From: Streptomyces sp. SAT1
Lineage (GTDB): Bacteria; Actinomycetota; Actinomycetes; Streptomycetales; Streptomycetaceae
Reading direction: 5' to 3'
Length of the DNA: 64,000 nucleotides
Assembly: GCF_001654495.1 (NCBI RefSeq)
Contig: NZ_CP015849.1
Span: forward strand, 5,869,001 to 5,933,000
Shown: one piece after another, positions 53,946 through 62,698 of the stretch
Position numbering within the stretch: the stretch's first letter is position 1
Layout of the letters: each line of letters begins with the position of its first letter
Program-made: the position numbers and the translations under genes
The notes under the pieces: generated by a model
The model's database searches: none
The model's input: the letters and a program-made list of their open reading frames with translations, nothing else
Told to the model about the DNA's origin: nothing

Positions 53946-53959
53946 GGGAGGCTCCTCCC
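53946..53959 (+). promoter_or_regulatory. Inverted repeat that covers the ribosome site
   Basis: GGGAGGCTCCTCCC stands directly before the ATG at 53960. The GGGAGG that should act as ribosome site can pair with CCTCCC next to the start, which could lower or control translation. Confidence 0.45.
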
Positions 53960-54988
53960 ATGCGCTACATCATCATCGGGGCAGGGGCGGTCGGCGGAGC
54001 GGTCGGGGGGCGGCTCGCGCAGAGCGGGCGCGAGGTGGTGCTCGTCGCGCGCGGCGCGCACCTCGCGGCACTGCGCGCGGACGGGCTGCGGCTGACGGTG
54101 CCGGAAGGCGAAACGGTCCTGCGGCTGCCCGCCGTGGACGGACCCGCGGCACTGGGCGCGCTGCGCGCCGACGACGTACTGGTCCTGGCCGTCAAGACAC
54201 AGGACACCGAGGCGGCGCTCGACGCCTGGGGACCGGCGCCGGTCGAGGGCGGCGGCACGGCGGCCGAGCGGCTGCCGCTGCTGTGCGCCCAGAACGGCGT
54301 CGAGGGGCAGCGCCGCGCCCTGCGCCGCTTCCGCCGGGTGTACGGCGTCTGCATCTGGCTGCCCGCCACCCACCTGGAACCCGGCGCCGTCTCCGCCGCC
54401 GGAAGCCCCCTGACCGGCATCCTCCACCTGGGCCGGTACCCGCACGGCACCGACGACACCCTGCGGGCGATCGCCGCCGACCTGGAGGCGTCCCGGCTGG
54501 GGGCACCGGTCGTCCCGGACGTGGCCCGCTGGCAGTACGCCAAGCTCCTGAGCAACCTCGCCAACGCCATGGAGGCCGTCAGCGGCCCCCTGGAGAGCGA
54601 GGCGGCGCGAGAGCTGTACGCCAGGGTGCGCGCCGAGGGGGAGGCGGTGCTGGACGCGGCCGGGATCGCGTACGCGAGCGAGAAGGAGCAGCAGGCGGCC
54701 CGCGAGGGCCGGATGACCCTGGTGCCGCTGCCCGGTGTCCCGCGCGGCGGCGGCTCCTCGTGGCAGTCCCTCACCCGGGGCACCGGCAGCATCGAGGCGG
54801 ACCACCTCAACGGCGAGATCGTCCTGCTGGGGCGGCTGCACGGCGTGCCGGTCCCGCTCAACGAACTGCTGCAACGGCTGGCCGGCGCCTTCGCCGCCGA
54901 ACGCCGGGAGGCCGGGTCGCTGCCGATCGCGGAACTGGTCCGCCTCGCCGACCGGGCGGTCGAAGAGGACCAGGAAACGAGCCGCTGA
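53960..54988 (+). CDS. Ketopantoate reductase (PanE/ApbA) family protein
   Basis: 342 aa. The NADP-binding start is YIIIGAGAVGGAVGGRLAQSG. VLVLAVKTQDTEAAL and LPLLCAQNGVEGQ follow, and the C-terminal ApbA domain has WQYAKLLSNLANAMEA with the catalytic Lys. True PanE makes pantoate for coenzyme A; family members also reduce other 2-oxo acids, so the symbol is withheld. The ribosome site lies in a hairpin. It is divergent from the aldo/keto reductase gene. Confidence 0.9.
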   Translation: MRYIIIGAGAVGGAVGGRLAQSGREVVLVARGAHLAALRADGLRLTVPEGETVLRLPAVDGPAALGALRADDVLVLAVKTQDTEAALDAWGPAPVEGGGTAAERLPLLCAQNGVEGQRRALRRFRRVYGVCIWLPATHLEPGAVSAAGSPLTGILHLGRYPHGTDDTLRAIAADLEASRLGAPVVPDVARWQYAKLLSNLANAMEAVSGPLESEAARELYARVRAEGEAVLDAAGIAYASEKEQQAAREGRMTLVPLPGVPRGGGSSWQSLTRGTGSIEADHLNGEIVLLGRLHGVPVPLNELLQRLAGAFAAERREAGSLPIAELVRLADRAVEEDQETSR

Positions 54989-55031
54989 TTGGGCCGTGCC
55001 CCGGTACCGCCCGGCGCCTAGCGTCGTCGGT

Positions 55032-55739
55032 ATGACGCACTCCGGTCAGCCCGACCAGCCCGACCAGCCCAGTCAGCACGACCAGCCCGACCAGCCCGAC
55101 CGGTCCGGCGGGGACACCACCGCGCCCGCGCGGGTCGACTTCTTCTTCGACCCGGCCTGTCCCTTCGCCTGGATCACCTCCCGCTGGCTGCTGGAGGTCG
55201 AGCGGCAGCGCCCGCTCGACCTCCGCTTCCACGTGATGAGCCTCCACCTGCACAACACCGGCAACGACCTGCCCGACTGGTACCGCGACCTCGTCGACCG
55301 GTCGATCGGCCCGGTGCGGGTGGCCGTGGCCGCCGCCGAACGGCTCGGCGAGGGCCACGGGGACGTCGTCCTGCGCGACCTCTACACCGCGTTCGGCACC
55401 CGCATCCACGAGGGCGGCCAGGACGACTTCGACGCGGTCGTCGCCGACTCCCTCGCCGAACTCGGTCTGCCCGCCGACCTGGCGCGCGCCGCGCACGACC
55501 CGGCGTACGACGACGCCGTGCGCCGCAGCCACCGGGCGGGCACGGAACCCGGCTCCGGCGGCTATGTCGGCACGCCGACCCTCCATGTCGACGGCACGGT
55601 CTGGTTCGGACCGGTCCTGCGGGCGGTGCCGCGCGGCACCGAGGCGGCCCGGCTCTTCGACAGCTTCCGGGTCCTGGCGGCGCACCCCGACTTCTTCGAA
55701 CTCAAGCGCACCCGCACGGGTTCCCTGCGCTTCGACTGA
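55032..55739 (+). CDS. DsbA-like mycothiol-dependent reductase (Rv2466c family)
   Basis: 235 aa. After a Gln/Pro/Asp repeat at the N-terminus (residues 6-25), the thioredoxin-like domain starts DFFFDPACPFAWITSRWLLEVE, with one active Cys in CPFAW, and RFHVMSLHLHNTGNDLP follows. Rv2466c of M. tuberculosis has a matching layout and reduces nitro-drugs with mycothiol. The cis-Pro loop is GYVGTPTLHVDG. It is cytoplasmic. A TAGCGT box (55019-55024) lies 7 nt before the ATG, so the mRNA may be leaderless. Confidence 0.85.
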   Translation: MTHSGQPDQPDQPSQHDQPDQPDRSGGDTTAPARVDFFFDPACPFAWITSRWLLEVERQRPLDLRFHVMSLHLHNTGNDLPDWYRDLVDRSIGPVRVAVAAAERLGEGHGDVVLRDLYTAFGTRIHEGGQDDFDAVVADSLAELGLPADLARAAHDPAYDDAVRRSHRAGTEPGSGGYVGTPTLHVDGTVWFGPVLRAVPRGTEAARLFDSFRVLAAHPDFFELKRTRTGSLRFD

Positions 55740-56029
55740 CCGTCACCTCCCGGCCGGTGCACGCCGCCGATCCCCATGGAACCTTCACACCCGAGCGCAC
55801 AACCACGGCCAAACATGGGGATGGACACAGTCGCGTTGCGCCCCCCTTGTCCGGTGCGCCGTGGTTTATCTGCTGGCTTGTCATGTGCCCGTCGGCATAG
55901 GAAGGTGCGGCGGCGTCGCACGGACGTCGCGGCCGGGCCTCGTCGCCGTGGGCGCGAGCGGCACGAGCGGACCGGCACCCGTGTACGGGAAGCAGCAGAG
56001 AAGGAACCAGCTCCGCCCCGGGGGGACCC

Positions 56030-58096
56030 ATGGGACGGAGCCAGAAGGGAAACGTCTTGTCTGGTACGTCCAGAAGAAAGCTCATCCTTCACCGGGCAGC
56101 CGTCGCCACCGCGGCGCTGCTGTTCGCGGGATCCGGGATGGCGAGCGCGACCGCGGCCGACGGCGGCGGTTTCGTGCGCAACCCGGACCCGAACGCCGCG
56201 CCGTCGTCCCGGCCGGCCGCCGGGCCCGCGCTGAAGGCCACCGCCGCCGCGGCGTCCCGGCCGGTGTCGGGCAAGAACCCCTCGGCGGGGCCGGGCAAGA
56301 AGGACGCCTCCGGCGTCTGGCAGGTCAGCACCCCCAAGGTCAAGCTGAGCAACACCGTGACCAACGCCGACGGCGGCACCGCCAACCTCACCTTCGAGGT
56401 CTGGACCGCCGACTCCGCGGGCAACGCCAAGACCCAGGTGAAGATCAGCGACAACCAGTACGGCGTCCTGGTGTCCGACTTCGTCAAGTCCGGTGCCACC
56501 GCCTCCGTGAGCGTGGGGGCGGGCCGGCTGAAGCCGAACACCGACTACGTCTTCCACACCTCCGCCTACGCCAAGGAAAGCGGCCTGTACGAGACGTCGT
56601 GGTCGCCGTGGGCGCGCTTCCGCGTCAGGATGCCCGTCGACCTCGCCCTGCCGGCCCCCAACGCCTCGGCGGCGAACCCGGACCAGACCGCGCAGCCGTA
56701 CACCGACACCCTGGCACCCGCCTCCCCGTGGCAGACCGCGGCCGGCGCGAGCCGCACCCCCGCCGCCGTCCTCGGGACGTCCGGAACCCACTGCACCACC
56801 TCGTCCGACGGGGTGAAGGTGTGCGCCAGCGCCGAGCCCTACGACGGCCGCAACTTCACCCTCCACCGGGCGGCCGGCGCCCGGCAGCGGGCCGCCGCGC
56901 AGGCGTCCCTGGTCAGCGGCTGCGACCCGGCCGCCCCGCGCAAGGGGCTGTGGACGACGCGCTTCGAGGAGTGCTCCTCGTTCACCATGGCGTGGGAGGC
57001 GACCCTCAACGACGCCCCCGTGGGCACCGTGAAGGCGCTGGTGGTCAACGAGCGCAAGCTGGACCCGAAGTCGGGGAACATCACCGAGCGGATCAACGTC
57101 ACCGACGTGGACGTCCCGGCGACCATCCCCGCGTTCACCCTGGACGCCCCGAAGATCGACTGCGAGCCCTCCGGCAACTGCGGCGTCCAGAACGTCAGCG
57201 GCTGGACCGGCGCGGCCGCCTGGGTGCCCGGTGACCACCACAGCGTCTTTGCCGACGCCTCCTACCTCTGGGCGCCGGACCTGTCCGGGCCGAACACCAG
57301 CAAGCCGCAGGTGATGAAGCTCGGCGTCGCGGTCGCCCTCCAGGGCAACCCGAAGATCCCCGGCCAGACGGTGCAGACGACCCCCGCGGTCTTCATGGAC
57401 GTCGCGGGCGGCGACCTGGAGAACGGCGGGGCTCCCGACCAGATCCGCTGCGACAACACCAAGATCGTCAGCAAGGTGCCGACGACCGGCTGCGTGTTCC
57501 ACAACTACGTGCCGACCTACACCTTCAACGCGGCCAAGTACCCGCAGGCCTCGTCGCACGCCTGGCTCATCCAGCACAAGCTGTCCAACCACCCCGGCAG
57601 CAAGGCCGACAGCAAGCCGCTGTACTTCCTGCCCGACGGCGACATCAGCGGCAACCGGACGGTGATCTGCCCCACCGGGTGGGCGGCCGCCAACGGTGAC
57701 ACCAGCGCCCTCAACGGCGCCACGGACAAGGAGCTGAACTGCGACGAGTTCGCGTTCAACGCCACCTACAACAGCGGCGGCATGCCCTCGCTCGCGGGTG
57801 GCCTGAACCCGGTCGGCAGCGGTGACGCCTGTGTGCAGACCCTGGCGAGCAAGCAGGGCGGCACCGTGCACCTGTTCAACATCGACGGCCACACCCCGAC
57901 GTGGAAGGAGGTCTGCGGGCGGTCCGCGATCTCCGGCAACGACAACAGCGGTTCGATGGCCGCCTTCGGCTCCTTCAACGCCAACCAGCGCCTGCTGGAC
58001 CGGGATCCGTACTGGCTGGACACCAACGTGCGCGCGGCGTGCTCCGAGGACAGCGCGACCGCCGTGCGGTGCACCATGACCGCGAACAACCAGTAG
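56030..58096 (+). CDS. Large secreted protein with C-terminal NucA/NucB-type nuclease domain
   Basis: 688 aa from ATG 56030 (a TTG at 56057 is possible). A signal peptide (RRKLILHRAAVATAALLFAGSG, cut after ATAA near residue 43) leads to an Ala/Pro-rich linker, then a beta-rich module (about 95-205, with LSNTVTNADGGTANLTFEVW), a middle region with several Cys, and the C-terminal part (about 560-688). There NCDEFAFNATYNSGG, DNSGSMAAFGSF and RLLDRDPYW look like the NucA/NucB deoxyribonuclease domain (CDEYPFAST in Bacillus). The Glu after the Thr-Tyr of that motif is Asn here, so activity is uncertain. It is probably exported by Sec; no immunity gene is evident. Confidence 0.7.
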   Translation: MGRSQKGNVLSGTSRRKLILHRAAVATAALLFAGSGMASATAADGGGFVRNPDPNAAPSSRPAAGPALKATAAAASRPVSGKNPSAGPGKKDASGVWQVSTPKVKLSNTVTNADGGTANLTFEVWTADSAGNAKTQVKISDNQYGVLVSDFVKSGATASVSVGAGRLKPNTDYVFHTSAYAKESGLYETSWSPWARFRVRMPVDLALPAPNASAANPDQTAQPYTDTLAPASPWQTAAGASRTPAAVLGTSGTHCTTSSDGVKVCASAEPYDGRNFTLHRAAGARQRAAAQASLVSGCDPAAPRKGLWTTRFEECSSFTMAWEATLNDAPVGTVKALVVNERKLDPKSGNITERINVTDVDVPATIPAFTLDAPKIDCEPSGNCGVQNVSGWTGAAAWVPGDHHSVFADASYLWAPDLSGPNTSKPQVMKLGVAVALQGNPKIPGQTVQTTPAVFMDVAGGDLENGGAPDQIRCDNTKIVSKVPTTGCVFHNYVPTYTFNAAKYPQASSHAWLIQHKLSNHPGSKADSKPLYFLPDGDISGNRTVICPTGWAAANGDTSALNGATDKELNCDEFAFNATYNSGGMPSLAGGLNPVGSGDACVQTLASKQGGTVHLFNIDGHTPTWKEVCGRSAISGNDNSGSMAAFGSFNANQRLLDRDPYWLDTNVRAACSEDSATAVRCTMTANNQ

Positions 58097-58123
58097 CAGC
58101 ACCACCTCACTCACTCACTCACC

Positions 58124-58156
58124 GGGGGCGCCGTGCCGAGCGGGCACGGCGCCCCC
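58124..58156. terminator. 14-bp hairpin between convergent genes
   Basis: GGGGGCGCCGTGCC and GGCACGGCGCCCCC pair perfectly with a GAGCG loop, between the stop codons of the secreted protein gene and the DUF6461-like gene. Confidence 0.75.
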
Positions 58157-58164
58157 GCCGCGGC

Positions 58165-58827
58165 TCACACCGGTGAGGGCAGATGCACCGCGGGCAGCAG
58201 GCCCAGCTCGATCTCCCGGCGCGGCAGCGACAGCCCGAGCTCGTCGCCCACCGCCCCGAACAGCCGCTTCGCCAGCTCCTCCGCCTCGTCCTCCGGGTCC
58301 TCGCAGCCGGGGAAGGTGTCCCGCACCGCACCGGCCCGGCGCATGGCCGCGTCCAGCCCGGCGAACGCCCCGAGCCGGTCCTCGACCGCGACGGCGCTCT
58401 CCAGCAGGCTGTCACCGAGCCCGCCCGCACCCACCTCGCCCGCCGCGTCGACCCGGCACACCCACGGCTCCTCGTCCAGGAAGCGGTCCAGGCACACGAG
58501 TTCCTCGCCCGGTCCCAGCAGGGTGTCCTGGCCCAGCCGGTCCAGGAGGACCAGGTGCCAGGTGGACCGCTCGACCTCCAGGACGTACGACCACTCGCCG
58601 GCGCGGCCGAACATCGCCACGCTGTCGCCCAGATCCACACTCAGCCGGTCGAAGTCCTTGAACAGCGGCGGGCGTTCGGCCATGGCCCGGTCGGCACCGA
58701 GGCGCACCGCGAAGTCCACCGGGTCCGCGCCCCGCACCGCCGTGAGGCTGATGTCCGAGAGCATCCCGTCCTTGGCGACCGCACCGCTGTACCAGTGCTC
58801 ACCCATCCACGCCAAGCCGTCCGCCAT
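58165..58827 (-). CDS. DUF6461-like hypothetical protein
   Basis: 220 aa from ATG 58827 with AGGAGAGGGG upstream. DGLAWMGEHWYSGAVAKDGMLSDISLTAVRGADPVDFAVRLGA and GEWSYVLEVERSTWHL resemble the DUF6461 pattern of streptomycetes; the match is from memory. Acidic, no signal or membrane segment. Function unknown. It lies 71 bp downstream of the chelatase gene and may be read from the sulfur operon, though its own ribosome site is strong. Confidence 0.7.
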   Translation of the reverse strand: MADGLAWMGEHWYSGAVAKDGMLSDISLTAVRGADPVDFAVRLGADRAMAERPPLFKDFDRLSVDLGDSVAMFGRAGEWSYVLEVERSTWHLVLLDRLGQDTLLGPGEELVCLDRFLDEEPWVCRVDAAGEVGAGGLGDSLLESAVAVEDRLGAFAGLDAAMRRAGAVRDTFPGCEDPEDEAEELAKRLFGAVGDELGLSLPRREIELGLLPAVHLPSPV

Positions 58828-58898
58828 CGCGACCGACCCCTCTCCTCGACCTTGGCCGCCACGATAGCGACCCCCGCGAGAGGCGCCCAGGACAGGTC

Positions 58899-59639
58899 CT
58901 AAGCGCCCACGGCCGCCACCCTCGGCAGCCGCGCCGCGTCGTAGCGCTCCAGCAGCACCCGGGCCACCTCGGGGGCCGGGCCGAGCACCTCGGCGAGGAC
59001 ATCGGCGCCGGCCGCGCCCCGGGCGATCCGGTCCGGGAGGAAGCCGGGCGCCAGGACGTACGGGGCGACGGCCACCCGCGCACAGCCCTGCTCCCGCAGC
59101 TCGCGCACCGCGTCCTCGGTGCGCGGCAGGCAGGCGGAGGCGAACGCAGGCCGCACGGCACACCAACCGGTGCGCCGCCACTCCCGCGCGATGTCTGCGA
59201 TCACTGCGATCGCCTCCGGGTCGGAGGACCCCGCCGAGGCCAGCACGACCCCGGTCGAGGACCTGTCGGCGGGGGCGAGCCCCGCCTCGCGCAGCCGCCG
59301 TTCCAGGGCCGCCGTCAGCAGCGGCGAGGGCCCCAGCACGTCGGCCTGCCGGATCCGCAGCCGCGGCGGCGCCTGGCGCAGCACCGCCGGGATGTCCGCC
59401 TTGGCGTGGAAGGCGCGGGTCAGCAGCAGCGGCAGCGCCACCACGTCCCGTACGCCGTCGGCCGCCAGCGACTCCAGGACGGCCGGTACGGACGGCACGT
59501 TGAAGTCCAGGAATCCGGTCTCCACCCGCAGGTGCGGGCGCAGCGCCCGCACCCGGCGCACCAGGGCGTGCACGGTCGCGGCATGCCGCGGATCGCGGCT
59601 GCCGTGGGCGACGACGAGGAGGACGGGCTGCGCGGACAT
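58899..59639 (-). CDS. Sirohydrochlorin chelatase (CbiX/SirB family)
   Basis: 246 aa. It inserts Fe (or Co) into sirohydrochlorin; siroheme serves the sulfite reductase of this pathway. VLLVVAHGSRDPRHAATV holds the catalytic His, LPLLLTRAFHAKADIPAVL the second His, and the C-terminal half repeats the fold (VVLASAGSSDPEA; VAPYVLAPGFLPDRIA). A long two-repeat CbiX form is common in actinobacteria. The permease stop lies 6 bp upstream, so it is at the end of the sulfur operon. Confidence 0.93.
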   Translation of the reverse strand: MSAQPVLLVVAHGSRDPRHAATVHALVRRVRALRPHLRVETGFLDFNVPSVPAVLESLAADGVRDVVALPLLLTRAFHAKADIPAVLRQAPPRLRIRQADVLGPSPLLTAALERRLREAGLAPADRSSTGVVLASAGSSDPEAIAVIADIAREWRRTGWCAVRPAFASACLPRTEDAVRELREQGCARVAVAPYVLAPGFLPDRIARGAAGADVLAEVLGPAPEVARVLLERYDAARLPRVAAVGA

Positions 59640-59645
59640 GGGCGT

Positions 59646-60557
59646 TCAGCTCTTCACGAAGAGACCGCGGCTGCGCAGCACCCACCGCTCCAGCGGACTG
59701 AAGATCAGCAGGTCGATGGCGATGCCGACGAACAGGATGAGGACGATGGCCTGGAAGACCAGCGACATGGAGCTGGCGTTGCGGCCGTTCTCCAGCAGCG
59801 CGCCCAGACCGATGCCCAGGTCGGGCGAGGAGGCGATGATCTCCGCCGCCATCAGCGAGCGCCAGGAGAAGGCCCAGCCCTGCTTCAGCCCCGCCAGATA
59901 GCCGGGCAGCGCGGCCGGCAGCACGATGTGCCACGCGCCCCGCAGCCCGGTCGCGCCCATGGTGCGGCCCGCCCGCAGGAACAGCGGCGGCACCTGGTCG
60001 ATGCCGGACACCAGGCCGTTGGCGATGGAGGGCACCGCGCCGAGCAGGATCACCGCGTACATCATCGAGTTGTTCAGGCCCAGCCAGATCACCGCGGGCG
60101 GCACCCACGCCACCGACGGCAGCGACTGGAGCCCCGACAGCACCGGTCCGATGGCCGCGCGCACGAACTTCACCCGGGCCACCACCAGGCCCAGCGGGGT
60201 GCCGATGGCCAGCGCGAACAGGAAGCCCAGCAGACCGCGCGAGACGGAGGTCCAGATGAAGCCGAGCAGGGTGCCCTGGAGCCAGGCGTCCTTGAACTCG
60301 CGGCCCACGTCGGCGGGGGAGGGCAGCTTGGTCGGGTCGTCGACCACATGGAAGGTGATCAGCCCCTGCCACAGCAGCAGGACCACCACGACCGCCGTGA
60401 TCGGCGGCAGGATCTTGTCGGTGAAGGTCTTCCGCAGCGGGGTACGGCCGCCCGGGGTGTCCTCCAGCGCGTCGAGTCCGGCCTCGACCCCGCCCAGGCC
60501 CTCGTCCCGGCCGGCCGGTTCGGCGTCCCGCGTCGGCGTCGTCTCAGTGCTGGCCAT
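59646..60557 (-). CDS. ABC transporter permease (sulfonate/nitrate/taurine type)
   Basis: 303 aa from ATG 60557 (GGGGAGA 10 nt upstream), overlapping the ATPase gene by 14 bp. Six helices follow a 50-residue cytoplasmic start. The coupling loop is RAGRTMGATGLRGAWHIVLPAALPGYLAGLKQGWAFSWRSLMAAE, as in SsuC/TauC. It should import an organic sulfur compound or sulfate-like anion in this operon. Confidence 0.92.
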   Translation of the reverse strand: MASTETTPTRDAEPAGRDEGLGGVEAGLDALEDTPGGRTPLRKTFTDKILPPITAVVVVLLLWQGLITFHVVDDPTKLPSPADVGREFKDAWLQGTLLGFIWTSVSRGLLGFLFALAIGTPLGLVVARVKFVRAAIGPVLSGLQSLPSVAWVPPAVIWLGLNNSMMYAVILLGAVPSIANGLVSGIDQVPPLFLRAGRTMGATGLRGAWHIVLPAALPGYLAGLKQGWAFSWRSLMAAEIIASSPDLGIGLGALLENGRNASSMSLVFQAIVLILFVGIAIDLLIFSPLERWVLRSRGLFVKS

Positions 60558-61326
60558 GGCGGCGGATCTCCCCACGCAGTACTTCGGTGATCTCCAGGGA
60601 CAGTTCCGCCACGGGCGCGTCCTCGATGCGGCGCGGCTGCGGGATGTCCACCGTCCACTGGCGGGCCACCCGCCCCGGCCGCGAGGACAGCAGCACCACG
60701 CGCTGCGCGAGCCGCACCGCCTCGCGCACGTTGTGCGTCACGAACAGCACCGAGACGCCGGTCTCCTGCCAGATCCGGGTCAGTTCGTCGTGCAGGACGT
60801 CCCGGGTGATGGCGTCGAGCGCGGCGAACGGCTCGTCCATCAGCAGCAGGTTGCTCTCCTGGGCGAGCGCGCGGGCCAGCGCCACCCGCTGCCGCATCCC
60901 GCCCGACAGCTCGTGCACCCGCTTGCCGTACGCGCCCGAGAGCCGGACCAGCGCGAGCAGTTCCTCGGCGCGGCCGCGCCGGTCCTGCTTGGGCACGCCC
61001 CGCAGCCGCAGGGCCAGTTCGATGTTCTTGCCCGCGGTCAGCCACGGGAACAGGGCGTGCTCCTGGAACATCAGCGCGGGCCGCCCGTCCGTGGTGATGG
61101 ACCCGGCGCTGGGCCGGTCCAGACCCGCCACCAGGTTCAGCAGGGTGGACTTGCCGCACCCCGAGGCCCCCAGGAGGGTGACGAACTCACCCGGGGCGAC
61201 ATCGAGACTGATGTCGTCCAGCACGAGCTGCTGCCCGCGCGGAGCCGCGAAGGACTTCGAGACATGCTCGAGGCGTGCCGCGTGTTCGACGGCCTCGGGG
61301 GCCTTGGCGAGAGTGGTCGTGGCCAT
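60544..61326 (-). CDS. ABC transporter ATP-binding protein (sulfonate/nitrate/taurine type)
   Basis: 260 aa from ATG 61326 with AGGAGG 8 nt upstream; the GTG at 61335 sits inside that site. Walker A is LLGASGCGKSTLLNLVAG, the Q-loop MFQEHALFPWLT, the signature LSGGMRQRVALARAL, Walker B LLLMDEPFAALD, and the His VTHNVREAVRL. This is the SsuB/TauB pattern. It powers the neighbouring permease. Confidence 0.94.
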   Translation of the reverse strand: MATTTLAKAPEAVEHAARLEHVSKSFAAPRGQQLVLDDISLDVAPGEFVTLLGASGCGKSTLLNLVAGLDRPSAGSITTDGRPALMFQEHALFPWLTAGKNIELALRLRGVPKQDRRGRAEELLALVRLSGAYGKRVHELSGGMRQRVALARALAQESNLLLMDEPFAALDAITRDVLHDELTRIWQETGVSVLFVTHNVREAVRLAQRVVLLSSRPGRVARQWTVDIPQPRRIEDAPVAELSLEITEVLRGEIRRHGQH

Positions 61327-61353
61327 GGTCGTCACCTCCTGGGAACTCGTGGG

Positions 61354-62475
61354 CTAGGAGTGCTGCTTGACGCCGAGATCGGCGTCGCTGACGGTGGGCT
61401 CGCCCTCGGCCTTGAGCACCTTGTTCAGGAGGGTGAGGTCGTAGATGCCGTTCAGCTCGGGCTGCTTGAGCAGGCCGGCCTTCACGGCGTGCTGCGCCTG
61501 GCTCTCCAGGGTGGCGGCCAGCGGATCATCGGTGATCTTGATGGACTGCCACGCCGGGTCGAGGATGTCGGTGGGCAGTGCCTTGCCGGAGTCGGCCGCG
61601 AGCTGCTTGTTGGCCGCCGCCTTCGCCTCGTCCGGGTTGGCGTTGATCCACTTGTTGGTGTCGACGGACGCCTTCAGGACCGCCTCGACGGCCTTGGGGT
61701 GCGCCTTCAGGAACTTCTGCGACACGATGATGTTCGTGATCACGAACTTCTTGTCCGGCCACAGCGCGGACTCGTCCAGCAGCACCTTGGCGCCCTCGGC
61801 GACCAGCTTGGAGGCGGTCGGCTCCGGCACCCAGGCGCCGTCCAGGGAACCGGCCTTGTAGGCGTCCGGGGTGACCTTGTTGTCGGTGCGGACCACCGAC
61901 ACGTCGCCCTTGCCGCTCTGCGCGTCGACCTTCCAGCCCTGCTCGGCGATCCAGTTGAGCAGCGCCACGTCCTGGGTGTTGCCCAGCTGCGGGGTGGCGA
62001 TCTTCTTGCCCTTGACGTCCGCGACGGACTTGATCTTGTCGGGGTTCACCACCAGCTTGACGCCGCCGGAGGCCGAACCGCCGACGATGCGCAGGCTCTT
62101 GCCGTCCGACTTGGTGTAGCCGTTGATCGCGGGGGAGGGGCCGATCCAGCCGATGTCGACGGAACCGGAGTTCAGCGCCTCGATCTCGGACGGACCGGCG
62201 TTGAAGACCTGGTACTTGGCCTTGGTGGCGCCCAGCGCCTTCTGGAAGAAGCCCTTCTGCACCCCCACCAGGGCGGTCGCGTGGGTCACGTTGCCGAAGT
62301 AGCCGATCTTGACGGAGTCCAGGCCGTCGGTCTTCTGGGCGCCCGCCGCGATCTTCTGGTCGGCGGGGTCGTCCGCGGCCTTGGAGCCGTAGCTGCAGGC
62401 AGCCAGGGCGAGCAGCGGAAGCGCGGTGGCCACGGCGAGGCCGCGGCGCAAGGTGGTCGAGCGGTTGACAGGCAC
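61354..62475 (-). CDS. ABC transporter substrate-binding lipoprotein (aliphatic sulfonate type)
   Basis: 373 aa from GTG 62475. A lipoprotein signal (RRGLAVATALPLLALAAC, lipobox LAAC) is followed by an SsuA/NMT1-like domain: VKIGYFGNVTHATALVGVQKGFFQKALG, NAGPSEIEALNSGSVDIGWIGPSPAINGY and KGKKIATPQLGNTQDVALLNWI. It binds an anion such as an alkanesulfonate outside the membrane. Two small ORFs lie between it and cysN. Confidence 0.92.
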   Translation of the reverse strand: MPVNRSTTLRRGLAVATALPLLALAACSYGSKAADDPADQKIAAGAQKTDGLDSVKIGYFGNVTHATALVGVQKGFFQKALGATKAKYQVFNAGPSEIEALNSGSVDIGWIGPSPAINGYTKSDGKSLRIVGGSASGGVKLVVNPDKIKSVADVKGKKIATPQLGNTQDVALLNWIAEQGWKVDAQSGKGDVSVVRTDNKVTPDAYKAGSLDGAWVPEPTASKLVAEGAKVLLDESALWPDKKFVITNIIVSQKFLKAHPKAVEAVLKASVDTNKWINANPDEAKAAANKQLAADSGKALPTDILDPAWQSIKITDDPLAATLESQAQHAVKAGLLKQPELNGIYDLTLLNKVLKAEGEPTVSDADLGVKQHS

Positions 62476-62591
62476 GGGAGGCTGTCCTCTCGGAGGCCCG
62501 GCGGTCACGGTCTCTCAGGTCGTGGCCGGGAGGTCGGCAGGTCTTCGTCTACTGCGGTGGGGGGTGAGGGCGCGCGAGCGGTGCGCGTACG

Positions 62592-62696
62592 TCAGCGCAC
62601 ACATCGCGCCACTCCGCCCTGCCCGCTGCCGAGGGCACCGCTGCCGACCCGGCCGCCCTCCTTGGCGAACAGCGAGTAGTAATCGAAGCAGTTCAT
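62592..62696 (-). CDS. Small ORF (34 aa) right after cysN
   Basis: The ATG at 62696 is 2 nt after the cysN stop. The product begins MNCFDYYSLFAKEGGRVGSG and ends RCVR; the first 20 codons use G or C in the third position almost always, as real genes here do. It has Cys at positions 3 and 32. It may be a translated leader or small regulator between cysN and the binding-protein gene; a chance ORF cannot be excluded. A second, overlapping frame (62515-62604, 29 codons, start MCALTYAHRSRALT) has GGAG 7 nt upstream of its ATG but uses rarer codons. Confidence 0.45.
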   Translation of the reverse strand: MNCFDYYSLFAKEGGRVGSGALGSGQGGVARCVR

Positions 62697-62698
62697 CG

